This document shows, in pieces, positions 51,700 through 60,549 of a stretch of 64,000 bases of DNA. Position 1 is the first letter of the stretch. Every line of letters begins with the position of its first letter. The stretch is from Paenibacillus_E sp042676385 (GTDB lineage: Bacteria; Bacillota; Bacilli; Paenibacillales; NBRC-103111), in NCBI RefSeq assembly GCF_042676385.1, contig NZ_JBHTHA010000001.1, positions 1-64,000 on the forward strand, written 5' to 3'. The notes under the pieces were generated by a model. That model saw only the letters and a program-made list of their open reading frames with translations, was not told the DNA's origin and made no database searches. Both the position numbers and the translations under genes were made by a program.

Positions 51700-52909
51700 G
51701 ACCGAAGTACTCCTTTGTTTTTTGTAAGGCTGCTACAAGTCGGTCAACATCGGCTTCTGTATTATACAGATAAAAGCTGGCGCGTGCGGTAGCTGTCACT
51801 TGGAGCCATCTCATGAGAGGCTGACAGCAGTGATGCCCTGCCCGTACAGCGACACCTTCCGCATCCAGAACGGTCGCCACATCATGAGGATGCACATCCC
51901 CAAGATTGAACGTTACAAGTCCCGCACGATCTTTGGTTGGACCATAAACAGTCAGATCTTCAATCTGCGCCATGCGATCGAGAGCGTACTGAGTCAGCTG
52001 TATATCATGTTTATAAATGTTATCCATGCCGACTTCCTGCAGAAAATCGATCGCCGCGCCCAACCCGACAGCTCCGGCGATGATTGGCGTTCCGCCTTCG
52101 AATTTCCAAGGCAGCTCCTTCCATGTCGATTCGTACAAATCCACATGATCAATCATCTCGCCGCCAAACTCGACTGGCTCCATCGTTTCAAGCAGTGCCT
52201 TCTTCCCATACAATGCCCCGATTCCAGTAGGCCCACACATCTTATGTCCGGAAAGCCCGTAGAAATCGCAGTCCAAATCTTGCACATCCACTTTCATGTG
52301 CGGCGTGCTTTGTGCGCCGTCAACCATCATCTTGGCTCCATGCTTATGAGCAATTCGGGCAATTTCTTTGACCGGATTGATGACACCAAGTACGTTGGAA
52401 ACATAAACGACCGAAACGATTTTCGTACGGTCTGTAATGACCTGTTCCACATCGGCCAGTGAAATCGTGCCATCCGGCTGTAACGGGATATATTTCAAAG
52501 TGGCGCCTGACGCCTTGGCGGCTTGCTGCCAAGGAATCAGGTTGGAGTGATGCTCCATCGGAGTAATGACGATCTCATCGCCTTCATTCAGCGTTTTCGC
52601 AAAACTGGTCGCCACAATATTGATAGCTGTCGTTGTGCCTCTAGTGAAAATGATCTCCTGCTCGCTGGATGCGTTAATGAATTTGGCCACTTTAGAGCGA
52701 GCCCCTTCATAAGCGTCAGTCGCACGAGAACCCAGTGTATGAACCCCACGGTGAACGTTAGAATTGTCCCACTCGTAATAATGCTTCAGTGCTTCAATCA
52801 CCGTGATCGGCTTCTGGGAAGTCGCTGCGCTGTCCAGGTAAACCAGGGGATGACCGTTCACTTCTTGCTTGAGTATGGGAAAAAGTTCACGTATCTCCGA
52901 GGTTTTCAT
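51686..52909 (-). CDS. sufS: Cysteine desulfurase SufS
   Basis: A 407-residue PLP enzyme that removes sulfur from cysteine for SufU. Marks: LDSAATSQKP, THR-type motif NVHRGVHTLG, DGAQSTPH, the PLP lysine K223 in SGHKMCGPTG and the persulfide Cys361 in RAGHHCCQPLMRW. Overlaps sufD by four bases (ATGA). Confidence 0.96.
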   Translation of the reverse strand: MKTSEIRELFPILKQEVNGHPLVYLDSAATSQKPITVIEALKHYYEWDNSNVHRGVHTLGSRATDAYEGARSKVAKFINASSEQEIIFTRGTTTAINIVATSFAKTLNEGDEIVITPMEHHSNLIPWQQAAKASGATLKYIPLQPDGTISLADVEQVITDRTKIVSVVYVSNVLGVINPVKEIARIAHKHGAKMMVDGAQSTPHMKVDVQDLDCDFYGLSGHKMCGPTGIGALYGKKALLETMEPVEFGGEMIDHVDLYESTWKELPWKFEGGTPIIAGAVGLGAAIDFLQEVGMDNIYKHDIQLTQYALDRMAQIEDLTVYGPTKDRAGLVTFNLGDVHPHDVATVLDAEGVAVRAGHHCCQPLMRWLQVTATARASFYLYNTEADVDRLVAALQKTKEYFGHAIG

Positions 52910-54201
52910 TGTCCCAGCTTCCTCTCCACTAAGCTTTGTAGTTGTTCCTCAACAATCTTGATCGGAATTTCTGAAACGACCGGCGCCAAGAATCCGTAAA
53001 TGATCAAGCGCTGAGCCTCTTCCTTCGGAATTCCGCGAGACATCAAGTAATGAACCTGTTCGGCATTGACTTGGCCTACGCTCGCTGCGTGGCCTGCTTT
53101 AACATCATCTTCGTCGATCAAGAGGATCGGATTTGCGTCACCGCGTGCTTTCGGACTCAGCATCAGCACTTTCTCGGTTTGCTGGCCGTTACAGCCCGTA
53201 GCGCCTTTTTCGATCTTGGTGATACCGTTAATGATTGCCGTAGCGCCGTCTCTCATAACTGCACGAGTGATCATGTCGCTAGTCGAAGCTTTGCCCCAGT
53301 GAACAGCGCGTGTGGTCAGATTTAGCTTCTGCTCATCCGTCCCTACACAGATCACCTTTGCATCGGAATCGGAGCCATTGCCTTTAAGAACCGATGTCGT
53401 ATCCGACATGGTATTACCGTAGTTCAGCTCGCCAACTACCCACTGAACGGCGCCGTCATTCTCAAGAATAGCGCGGCGGTATGTCAAATCCGTAACGGAC
53501 TCGCCAAGGTTGTGTATGGATGCGTAATGAACTTTAGCGCCTGGTTTCACGAACACTTCGACGATTCCGTTTTGCACCAGTTCGCCACCTGTGTGAGCAG
53601 ATACAAAATTATCGACATAAGTCACAGAGCTGAATTGCTCGGCAACGATCAGTACGTGAGGAGCAAAGGTAGCCTCTGCATTGTCCGTAACAAACAAAGC
53701 TTGTAGCGGAATATCAACACGAACGTCTTTAGGCACATAAAGGAATATGCCACCGTTCCATAGGGCTGCATGAAGTGCTGTCAATTGATTTTCGTTCGCT
53801 TCTACAGCTTTCATGAAGTAAGGCTTTACCAGATCGGCATGCTCTCTAAGAGCCGTTTCCAGATCTGTGAAAATGACGCCTTGCTGTTTCAATTGTTCGG
53901 AAACTTGCTTGTGCACGATACCGGAGTTTCTTTGTACGATCAGGTTATCCGGATTTGCTAAACCTCTTGCTGCTTCAGGTAATTCATCTAAGGATGCAAG
54001 AGGGGCTTGCGCTTTATAGGAACCATAGGAGGAAATGCTCCATCGGTCGATTCTTGTCTTTTCAAGCTTGGGTAATTCCAAAGATTCGGCAAGCTTCAAC
54101 CCTTCTGTACGAAGGGAAGTCATCCATTCCGGCTCTTGCTTACTGCGGGAGAGCTCGATGACCGCATTCGAATCAATGGAAAGCGTTGTTTGAGTGCTCA
54201 T
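52906..54201 (-). CDS. sufD: Fe-S assembly protein SufD
   Basis: A 431-residue partner of SufB and SufC. The N-terminal helices and the beta-helix core (VRVDIPLQALFVTD, AEQFSSVTYVDNF, GNTMSDTTSVLKGNGS) match SufD, and the C-terminal GIPKEEAQRLIIYGFLAPVV resembles the end of SufB. It is second in the operon, 13 bases after sufC. Confidence 0.95.
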   Translation of the reverse strand: MSTQTTLSIDSNAVIELSRSKQEPEWMTSLRTEGLKLAESLELPKLEKTRIDRWSISSYGSYKAQAPLASLDELPEAARGLANPDNLIVQRNSGIVHKQVSEQLKQQGVIFTDLETALREHADLVKPYFMKAVEANENQLTALHAALWNGGIFLYVPKDVRVDIPLQALFVTDNAEATFAPHVLIVAEQFSSVTYVDNFVSAHTGGELVQNGIVEVFVKPGAKVHYASIHNLGESVTDLTYRRAILENDGAVQWVVGELNYGNTMSDTTSVLKGNGSDSDAKVICVGTDEQKLNLTTRAVHWGKASTSDMITRAVMRDGATAIINGITKIEKGATGCNGQQTEKVLMLSPKARGDANPILLIDEDDVKAGHAASVGQVNAEQVHYLMSRGIPKEEAQRLIIYGFLAPVVSEIPIKIVEEQLQSLVERKLGQ

Positions 54202-54214
54202 GTTATCCTCCTGA

Positions 54215-55045
54215 TTAGTACTTCGGCGCGGTTGTGTTCATTGGAATTTTGAATTCTTCCTCGTCTTGACCTACAGTTTCATCCACGATGCCGAGCTCTT
54301 CTTTGATCCAGTCGTAACCTTCCGCTTCCAGACGCTGAGCCAGCTCAGGACCGCCGGATTTTACGATGCGACCTTGCATCATAACATGTACAAAATCAGG
54401 ATTAATGTAATTGAGCAAACGCTGATAGTGCGTGATGATCAGGAAACCGCGATCTTCGCTGCGCATAGCGTTAACGCCTTCAGCTACGATGCGAAGTGCG
54501 TCGATGTCGAGACCGGAGTCGATTTCGTCAAGAATGACGATTTTCGGCTCAAGTAGCAGCATTTGAAGAATTTCGTTACGTTTTTTCTCACCGCCGGAGA
54601 AGCCTTCGTTCAAGTAACGGTGCATGAACTCGGGATTCATTTCCAGTTGTTTCATCTTACCTTCCATTTGACGAATGAACTTGATCAGGGAGATCTCGTT
54701 GCCTTCTCCGCGGCGTGCGTTCATAGCACTGCGCAAAAAGTCAGCGTTTGTTACGCCCGTAATTTCGCTTGGATATTGCATAGCGAGGAAAAGGCCAGCG
54801 CGAGCTCTTTCATCAACAGCCATATCCAGCACGTCTTCGCTGTCCAGCGTTACGGAGCCTTCCGTTACTTCATATTTAGGGTGGCCCATCAAAGCGGATG
54901 CCAGCGTACTTTTACCAGTTCCGTTAGGTCCCATGATCGCATGAACTTCTCCACCTTTGATTTCAAGGCTAAGACCTTTCAAAATTTCCTTTCCTTCGAC
55001 GTTCGCTTTCAGACCGTCTATTGTGAATGTTGGTGAATTTGCCAT
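54215..55045 (-). CDS. sufC: Fe-S assembly ATPase SufC
   Basis: A 276-residue ABC-type ATPase that drives SufBD. Marks: Walker A GPNGTGKSTLAS near 38, Q-loop AMQYPSEITG, signature FSGGEKKRNE near 150 and Walker B IVILDEIDSGLD. It is somewhat longer than usual owing to an acidic tail (GQDEEEFKIPMN). It is first in the operon, with a Fur-like palindrome in the promoter region. Confidence 0.96.
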   Translation of the reverse strand: MANSPTFTIDGLKANVEGKEILKGLSLEIKGGEVHAIMGPNGTGKSTLASALMGHPKYEVTEGSVTLDSEDVLDMAVDERARAGLFLAMQYPSEITGVTNADFLRSAMNARRGEGNEISLIKFIRQMEGKMKQLEMNPEFMHRYLNEGFSGGEKKRNEILQMLLLEPKIVILDEIDSGLDIDALRIVAEGVNAMRSEDRGFLIITHYQRLLNYINPDFVHVMMQGRIVKSGGPELAQRLEAEGYDWIKEELGIVDETVGQDEEEFKIPMNTTAPKY

Positions 55046-55080
55046 TTCTTATGCCTCCATAAAGTAAATGTACTTTTATA

Positions 55081-55116
55081 TGAAAATCATTCTTAAATGA
55101 TTCTCACTGATTCTCA
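55081..55116. promoter_or_regulatory. Fur-like palindrome before sufC
   Basis: TGAAAATCATT and AATGATTCTCA form an inverted repeat at 55081-55106, and a second TGATTCTCA follows at 55108-55116, giving overlapping 7-1-7 Fur-type units (consensus TGATAATNATTATCA). A TATAAT on the minus strand lies at 55130-55135. Iron control of suf is likely but not proved by the motif. Confidence 0.6.
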
Positions 55117-55203
55117 TTAGAATAATTCTATTATAACTTACCGATTGAAATCAAGAAAGGGCAATTCCACGAAAAAAGAGAGCATTTGTGAAAATGATGT
55201 CAT

Positions 55204-55779
55204 CTAAAGAGCAAGATGTCGTTTGATCTCTTCAATTTGCGCATGAAATGCCTCATCTGCAAGAACTGGGGTCATAGATAGATCTTCAAGCTGTTCGCTT
55301 TGAATTTGAATCCACGACTTGCATCCCAAATAGGCTTGTTCGATCGGAACTTCTACCGGAGAATCCAGTTTATAAACCCGTAACAACATAATATGCAGTG
55401 GGTTTTTGCGTTTCCACTTCAGTCTTTCTTCCGTAAAATTCTCGGTCCAGATATGAAAGGGATACAGCTTATTAAGCTGATCTTGATCGCTAATCTCAAT
55501 ATCTTCAACCAATTCAGCGTAGGTACTGATCTTAACGTTCGAATCCTCGGGACTCCAATCTTCCAGTGTCTGATCAATCACGCTGCGGTACTGATCTTTC
55601 AATAATTCTCTGCGTTGGTGCTCATAGGTCGGATAGAGAAAAAAAGCATCGGACTCCACCTGGAAATCCCTTGTTTCTTCAACGATTCCTCCCTTGCGCA
55701 TAATAAAGATTTGCTCCCCGCTTTCCAGAGCTCTAACAGCTGACGCCCATTCCTTGAGAGCGATTGGTTTCGTATCCAA
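55204..55779 (-). CDS. DUF1802 family protein
   Basis: A 191-residue cytoplasmic protein of the DUF1802 family (ALKEWASAVRALESGEQIFIMRKGG, FLYPTYEHQR and HIWTENFTEERLKWKRKNPLHIMLLRVYKL). Function is unknown. TTG 55779 is chosen because GAGGTG lies eight bases upstream; a longer open frame from 55839 has no ribosome site and covers a TATAAT-like sequence. Confidence 0.8.
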   Translation of the reverse strand: MDTKPIALKEWASAVRALESGEQIFIMRKGGIVEETRDFQVESDAFFLYPTYEHQRRELLKDQYRSVIDQTLEDWSPEDSNVKISTYAELVEDIEISDQDQLNKLYPFHIWTENFTEERLKWKRKNPLHIMLLRVYKLDSPVEVPIEQAYLGCKSWIQIQSEQLEDLSMTPVLADEAFHAQIEEIKRHLAL

Positions 55780-55914
55780 ATCTTGCACACCTCGTTCTCC
55801 ACTGTGATGCTCTATATTATAAGAAATCTGACTGGGCAAAACAATGCGGGAAGTAAGCGATTAACTAAATGACAAAGGCGATCGGAGCATGAGCTGCCAT
55901 CTTCGGTAAAATTC

Positions 55915-55943
55915 AAAGGGATGACTTTGTCAGCCATCCCTTT
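55915..55943 (-). terminator. Hairpin after the 55-residue gene
   Basis: AAAGGGATG and CATCCCTTT form a 9-bp perfect stem around 11 bases. On the minus strand GAATTTT follows. It ends six bases after the stop of the small gene. Confidence 0.65.
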
Positions 55944-55949
55944 GCACTA

Positions 55950-56117
55950 CTATTTAGAATTATCAGCGTAATAAGCGGGTTGAATACGGGCAAACTGTTC
56001 TTGATTCTGCTTCATCGGGTTCGGATCTGCGGAAGAACCCGGAGAATCCGCACCGAAAGCTAATAGAAACAAAACGCAACAAGCGGCACATATAAGCAGC
56101 AGATTTAGGATTTTCAT
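55950..56117 (-). CDS. Short exported peptide, 55 residues
   Basis: The product has a hydrophobic N-terminal segment (KILNLLLICAACCVLFLLAFG), then a short polar tail with DPNPMKQNQEQFARIQ. The segment could be a signal peptide or an anchor. CGGAGGATTGCCTG precedes the ATG at 56117. The clear ribosome site and terminator support a real gene in spite of its size. No family is recognised. Confidence 0.6.
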   Translation of the reverse strand: MKILNLLLICAACCVLFLLAFGADSPGSSADPNPMKQNQEQFARIQPAYYADNSK

Positions 56118-56207
56118 CAGGCAATCCTCCGAATCTCATTTGCTTACAGTATAACCCGCTTTCGTTATGCACATGTTTGGCCAGGTTAAAGATTTTGTAA
56201 AGCTGTT

Positions 56208-56657
56208 TTATCCCAGGAAGGATTGAAGCATCCAACGGTGTTTTTCCAGAGAGGTTTGAATCGCTAATAGCATGTCCGATGTCGTCTCATCGTCGGCCTC
56301 TTCACACGCTTTGATTCCAGCCTTCAGCTCCTCGATGACGATGCTGAAATCTTCGATGATCGCTTCCACCATTTTCGTGGCTGTCTCGCTGCCGGATGCT
56401 TCCTTAAGTGAAGAAAGCTCCAAATATTGTTTCATCGTTGCTGCAGGCTGTCCGCCGATGGCAAGCTGACGTTCGGCAAGCTCGTCGACATGGAGGGCTG
56501 CTTCATTATAAAGCTCTTCAAATTTAACATGAAGCGTAAAAAATTGATTGCCTTTTACATACCAGTGGAAATTATGAAGCTTAATGTAAAGTAAGCCCCA
56601 ATTCGCAATTTGTTTGTTGAGTACGACTTGAATCGATTGAGATGTTGCTGTTGCCAT
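56208..56657 (-). CDS. Dps/ferritin-like protein
   Basis: A 149-residue DNA-protecting, iron-storing ferritin relative. The four-helix bundle carries the dimer-interface iron site NFHWYVKGNQFFTLHVKFEELYNEAALHVDELAE, which holds the conserved His and Asp/Glu residues. It oxidises and stores iron using peroxide. ATG 56657 follows GGAGGCGTTTGATC. No convincing PerR or Fur box was found upstream. Confidence 0.92.
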   Translation of the reverse strand: MATATSQSIQVVLNKQIANWGLLYIKLHNFHWYVKGNQFFTLHVKFEELYNEAALHVDELAERQLAIGGQPAATMKQYLELSSLKEASGSETATKMVEAIIEDFSIVIEELKAGIKACEEADDETTSDMLLAIQTSLEKHRWMLQSFLG

Positions 56658-56874
56658 GATCAAACGCCTCCTTCATTAATCAAATCTTCCTTAATTATAC
56701 AGGAACGCAACCGTTCATGCTAATTTGCCTCATTTTCGCTGTTTTCATGTAAATTATGTTGCAATTTAGAACTAAGTATTTCAAGGTTGGGCATTTTGTC
56801 TTATACTAGGGAAAGATGATCAATACATAGTAAATTGGTTGGAATTAAAACCAATGCATAGAGGAGGCAATCGC

Positions 56875-58101
56875 ATGTCTAAATACCATCCGCTTAGCGA
56901 AGCGCAAGCGATCCAGTACGCCCGGCAAATTCCGGACTTGTTTCAGGCAGGAGCAGAGCTGTCCAGCCGGGAAATCGGTGACGGCAATTTAAATTTAGTG
57001 TTCCACATTTCGGAGCCAAGCACAGGCAAAAGTATTATTTTAAAACAAGCTCTTCCTTATGCCAAAGTGGTCGGGGAATCCTGGCCCTTAACACTAGACC
57101 GCGCTCGCATTGAAAGCGAAGCGCTGCAAATTGAAGAGTCGCTGTGCCCGGATCTCGTTCCGCACGTTTATGCTTACGAACCGGATCTCGCGCTGACCGT
57201 GATGGAAGATTTAAGCGATCATGTCATCATGCGCAAAGGGCTCATTGAGCGAAATCAATACCCGTTGTTTGCAGAGCATATCGGCCGTTTTCTGGCTCAC
57301 ACCCTTTTCTTCACCTCGGATTTGGGGAAAAATCAGCAGGAAAAGAAAGTTCAGCTTGGACGTTTTATCAATCCGGAGCTTTGCAAAATTACGGAAGATT
57401 TGATTTTTGACGATCCTTATCGCGACGCGGATACGAATAGCATCGAAGCCCATATTCGTGATGCTGCCGAGCAAATTTGGAATGATAACGAGCTTCATCT
57501 GGAAGTAGCTATTTTGCGCAACAAATTCCTGACCAGCGCTCAAGCGCTTTTGCACGGAGATCTGCATACCGGCAGTATTTTCATTAAGCCTGATTCTACC
57601 AAAGTAATTGACCCTGAATTCGCTTATTACGGTCCGATGGGTTTCGATATTGGCGCCGTTTTAGCGAATCTGCTGCTTAACTTTGCCGGCCAAGAAGGTT
57701 GGAGCAAGGATGATGAGAGCCGTGCCGCTTACCGTAATTACTTGCTGCAAACGGTTAAAGACGTATGGTCCAACTTCGAAAGCAACTTCCGCAAGCTATG
57801 GAATGAGCATGGGGTTGACCGTGTTTTCCAAACGCCGGGGTATCAGGACTATTTCATGGCGACTTTGCTTCAGGATACCTTCGGATTCACGGGAGCTAAA
57901 ATGGTGCGCCGCGTGTATGGACTTGCGCATGTAGCGGATATCGATAAGATTGACGATGCATCAGCCAGAGAGCGCGCCCAACGCCTTGCTTTAGCCATTG
58001 GAACGAAGCTGATTCGTATCAACCGTCAAGCAAAATCAATCGATGAACTTATTGATCTGGTCACCCAAGAATCAACTATAGAAAGAGGACTTGCACTATG
58101 A
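56875..58101 (+). CDS. mtnK: 5-methylthioribose kinase
   Basis: A 408-residue kinase that phosphorylates methylthioribose in methionine salvage. Marks: EIGDGNLNLVFHIS (nucleotide loop), LKQALPYAKVVGESW, ALLHGDLHTGSIFI (catalytic Asp) and VIDPEFAYYGPMGFDIGAVLANL. ATG 56875 follows GAGGAGGCAATCGC; the open frame extends 36 bases further to 56839 without a ribosome site. It overlaps mtnA by four bases. No SAM riboswitch core is visible upstream, although these genes often carry one in Bacillus. Confidence 0.94.
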   Translation: MSKYHPLSEAQAIQYARQIPDLFQAGAELSSREIGDGNLNLVFHISEPSTGKSIILKQALPYAKVVGESWPLTLDRARIESEALQIEESLCPDLVPHVYAYEPDLALTVMEDLSDHVIMRKGLIERNQYPLFAEHIGRFLAHTLFFTSDLGKNQQEKKVQLGRFINPELCKITEDLIFDDPYRDADTNSIEAHIRDAAEQIWNDNELHLEVAILRNKFLTSAQALLHGDLHTGSIFIKPDSTKVIDPEFAYYGPMGFDIGAVLANLLLNFAGQEGWSKDDESRAAYRNYLLQTVKDVWSNFESNFRKLWNEHGVDRVFQTPGYQDYFMATLLQDTFGFTGAKMVRRVYGLAHVADIDKIDDASARERAQRLALAIGTKLIRINRQAKSIDELIDLVTQESTIERGLAL

Positions 58102-59174
58102 GCCATATCGGAGCAGAAGTAACGAACGAGCAAGGGGCATTGCAATCCTTGCGCTGGAACGGCCAGCAGCTGGATCTGTTAGATCAGCGATTGCTGCCGG
58201 AAGAAATCGTGTATTTACCGCTGGAAACACCGATTGAGGTGTGGGAAGCGATCCGTCACTTGAAGGTACGCGGCGCTCCTGCGATCGGGATCGCCGCCGC
58301 GTATGGGGTTTATCTGGGCGTCCGTGGCCTGGATGCCGGTGTGGACGGGCTTCAGGCCGAAGTCCAGAAGCAAGCGGACTACCTGGCGACGTCGCGCCCG
58401 ACGGCCGTGAATTTGTTCTGGGCGCTCGACCGCATGCGGGCTCGAGCGGAAGCACTTGCGTCAACCGGCGTGAATGCGGCTGACTTCAAGCAAGCGCTCC
58501 TCGACGAAGCGAAGCAAATTCAAGCGGAGGACGAGGAGACGAATCGGTTGATCGGCGAGCATGCGCTGACGCTGTTCGCCGACGGTTTCGGCGTGCTGAC
58601 GCACTGCAACGCCGGCGGCCTCGCCACCGCCAAGTACGGCACAGCGCTAGCGCCGTTCTACTTGGCGAAAGAGAAAGGCGTGAACATCAAGGTGTTCGCG
58701 GATGAGACCCGGCCGGTGCTGCAGGGCGCACGGCTGACGGCTTTTGAGCTGCAGCAAGCCGGCGTGGACGTGACGCTGATCTGCGACAACATGGCCGGCG
58801 CGGTCATGTCCAAGGGTTGGATTCAAGCGGTTATCGTCGGGACGGACCGCGTAGCGGCGAATGGCGATGTCGCCAACAAGATCGGCACTTACAGCGTAGC
58901 CGTGTTGGCCAAGGCACACGGCATTCCGTTCTATGTGGCGTGCCCGCTGTCCACGATCGATCTGAACACGCCAACCGGCGCCGATATTCCGATCGAAGAA
59001 CGTCACGAGGATGAAATTACGCAAGGCTTCGGCAAGCGTACTGCGCCTCAAGGCGTGAAAGTCTACAATCCGGCATTCGACGTAACGCCGAATGAGTACG
59101 TCACCGCGATTATCACGGAAAAAGGCATCGTGCGCGCGCCTTATAACGAAAGCTTGCGCGGCCTTTTCGAATAA
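58098..59174 (+). CDS. mtnA: Methylthioribose-1-phosphate isomerase
   Basis: A 358-residue enzyme that turns methylthioribose 1-phosphate into the ribulose form, next step after mtnK. Marks: VRGAPAIGIAAAYG, TRPTAVNLFWALDRM-type segment, THCNAGGLAT with the catalytic Cys, and IVGTDRVAANGDVANKIGTY with the key Asp. ATG overlaps mtnK (ATGA). GC content from about 58230 to 58800 is much higher than in mtnK. A strong terminator follows. Confidence 0.95.
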   Translation: MSHIGAEVTNEQGALQSLRWNGQQLDLLDQRLLPEEIVYLPLETPIEVWEAIRHLKVRGAPAIGIAAAYGVYLGVRGLDAGVDGLQAEVQKQADYLATSRPTAVNLFWALDRMRARAEALASTGVNAADFKQALLDEAKQIQAEDEETNRLIGEHALTLFADGFGVLTHCNAGGLATAKYGTALAPFYLAKEKGVNIKVFADETRPVLQGARLTAFELQQAGVDVTLICDNMAGAVMSKGWIQAVIVGTDRVAANGDVANKIGTYSVAVLAKAHGIPFYVACPLSTIDLNTPTGADIPIEERHEDEITQGFGKRTAPQGVKVYNPAFDVTPNEYVTAIITEKGIVRAPYNESLRGLFE

Positions 59175-59177
59175 AGA

Positions 59178-59222
59178 AAAAGTGGTTGAACAAGGAGTTA
59201 ACTCCTGCTCAACCACTTTTTT
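59178..59222 (+). terminator. Terminator of mtnKA
   Basis: AAAAAGTGGTTGA and TCAACCACTTTTT form a perfect stem, with an inner AGGAGT/ACTCCT stem. A T run follows. Confidence 0.9.
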
Positions 59223-59233
59223 CATTCCCGCTT

Positions 59234-59304
59234 GACTTAAGCTTGTTTTTCCGCGCTAACGGCCAGCCAAAGGCATGAGAGCCGACTTTAACGCGGAAAA
59301 ACAG
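59234..59304. repeat. Palindromic repeat unit 1
   Basis: Begins GACTTAAGC. TTTTTCCGCG at 59246-59255 pairs with CGCGGAAAAA at 59292-59301, a perfect 10-bp stem around about 36 bases. Unit 2 repeats the same plan 113 bases later. Confidence 0.6.
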
Positions 59305-59346
59305 TCTTAAACTGCCGAAGATCCTTGCCCGCACCGTGCTTCCGCG

Positions 59347-59427
59347 GACTTAAGCATGTTTTTCCGCGTTATCGTCCTGCCATCGATTGCCTGCTCGACT
59401 TTAACGCGGAAAAATAGCGTTAACTGC
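59347..59427. repeat. Palindromic repeat unit 2
   Basis: Begins GACTTAAGCATG. TTTTTCCGCG pairs with CGCGGAAAAA, and CGACTTTAACGCGGAAAAA recurs from unit 1. The inner 36 bases differ between units, so the stems are kept while loops vary. Confidence 0.6.
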
Positions 59428-59542
59428 TAGTTATTGCCGATTCCTCTAAAGACGCGCAGCTCTTCTCAGGTGTGTGCCCTCTTTTGGTCATTCGTGAAAC
59501 GCTGCAAAGGGCATGAACATTACAGGCCGCCTCTTCGCTCCT
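59428..59542. other. Gap before the AraC gene, nothing recognised
   Basis: Together with the repeat units this gap separates mtnA and the AraC gene by about 370 bases. Beyond the two palindromic units no reading frame or regulatory motif was recognised. Confidence 0.4.
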
Positions 59543-60517
59543 CTATCCGGTACCTTTAACTTTCTCCCGATACTGCACCGGAGTCATGCCATAAGCTTTC
59601 TTGAACACGTAGTGCAAGTAATTGCTTGTGGCGAAGCCGTTGCTCTCCGCGATCTTTTCAAGCGTCCAGTTGCTTTGTAGCAGCTCGTTGCATACATGCT
59701 GCAGCCGAACTTGCTGCAAGTAATCGCTGAATGCGATTCCAGCCAGCTCCTTGAAAATACGCTGCAGCTGCCGTGAGCTGATCTGCACGCGCTCCGAAAC
59801 AATTTCCAGCGTCAGCGGACGTCGGTAGTTGTCTTGAATAAACTGCACCGCAAGCTGGTAGCGGTAGCTCTTCATGTCGCGTGCAGGCAGGTTTAGTCCC
59901 TGCGGCTCTTCTCTATAAGCGCCTACGGTTCTTAACAGCATTTGCACAATGGCTTGCTTAATCATGGTGTAATGGCCTAATTGGTTGCTCCGCCAAGCTT
60001 CATAGGCGATAAGGAACCACTTCATCGCATCCTGCCGGTCCATCGCCGGCCAATGCGGAAGCTCTTCGAGCTGCCGGATGCACGCATCGGCCTCGGCAAT
60101 CTCCCACGCCTCTCCCCAGGCACCCATGACGTGGGAATTTTCGGTAGCTTGATCCAGCTTAACGATATCCACGTGCAGGCACAGCTCATCCATCGCTTCC
60201 CGCTCATCAGCTTCCTGACGATGGCTGACGCCTGGACCCGTCAAATAAAGCATCCCCTCATGAAGGGGATGAACCGTCCCATCGAGTGTAACGGTGCCTT
60301 TTCCACGTGGTATGTAATGAAACTCATATTCAGAATGATGATGGAAATCGATAACGGTACCAGGCGGAAAAGAGGTTAGATGACACCGAAGTATGCGAAA
60401 CCCGTAGCTTCCCCAACGAAAAGCAAGTTCCAACCGATCCAAGGCCATTGGATTTTCGAGCATCGGTTCAAAATAAAAAGGTTGGACCATCAGCTTCCCG
60501 TGGTTGCTTGTGTTCAT
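59543..60517 (-). CDS. AraC family transcriptional regulator
   Basis: A 324-residue regulator with an N-terminal cupin ligand domain (about 45-120, FHHHSEYEFHYIPRGKGTVTLDG) and a C-terminal AraC DNA-binding domain of two helix-turn-helix motifs (LEIVSERVQISSRQLQRIFKELAG and LEKIAESNGFATSNYLHYVFKKAYG). It likely binds a sugar or related compound. It is downstream of the Gfo/Idh dehydrogenase, 32 bases away, so the pair may be an operon for a sugar derivative, with the regulator controlling it. Confidence 0.9.
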   Translation of the reverse strand: MNTSNHGKLMVQPFYFEPMLENPMALDRLELAFRWGSYGFRILRCHLTSFPPGTVIDFHHHSEYEFHYIPRGKGTVTLDGTVHPLHEGMLYLTGPGVSHRQEADEREAMDELCLHVDIVKLDQATENSHVMGAWGEAWEIAEADACIRQLEELPHWPAMDRQDAMKWFLIAYEAWRSNQLGHYTMIKQAIVQMLLRTVGAYREEPQGLNLPARDMKSYRYQLAVQFIQDNYRRPLTLEIVSERVQISSRQLQRIFKELAGIAFSDYLQQVRLQHVCNELLQSNWTLEKIAESNGFATSNYLHYVFKKAYGMTPVQYREKVKGTG

Positions 60518-60549
60518 ACATAACCTCCTTTCCGTGTCATTCTAACGAA

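Noticed and set aside
56664..56760. Possible PerR box before dps
   Set aside because: A TATAATTA-like word is present but no paired arm was found, so it cannot be told from an ordinary -10 element.
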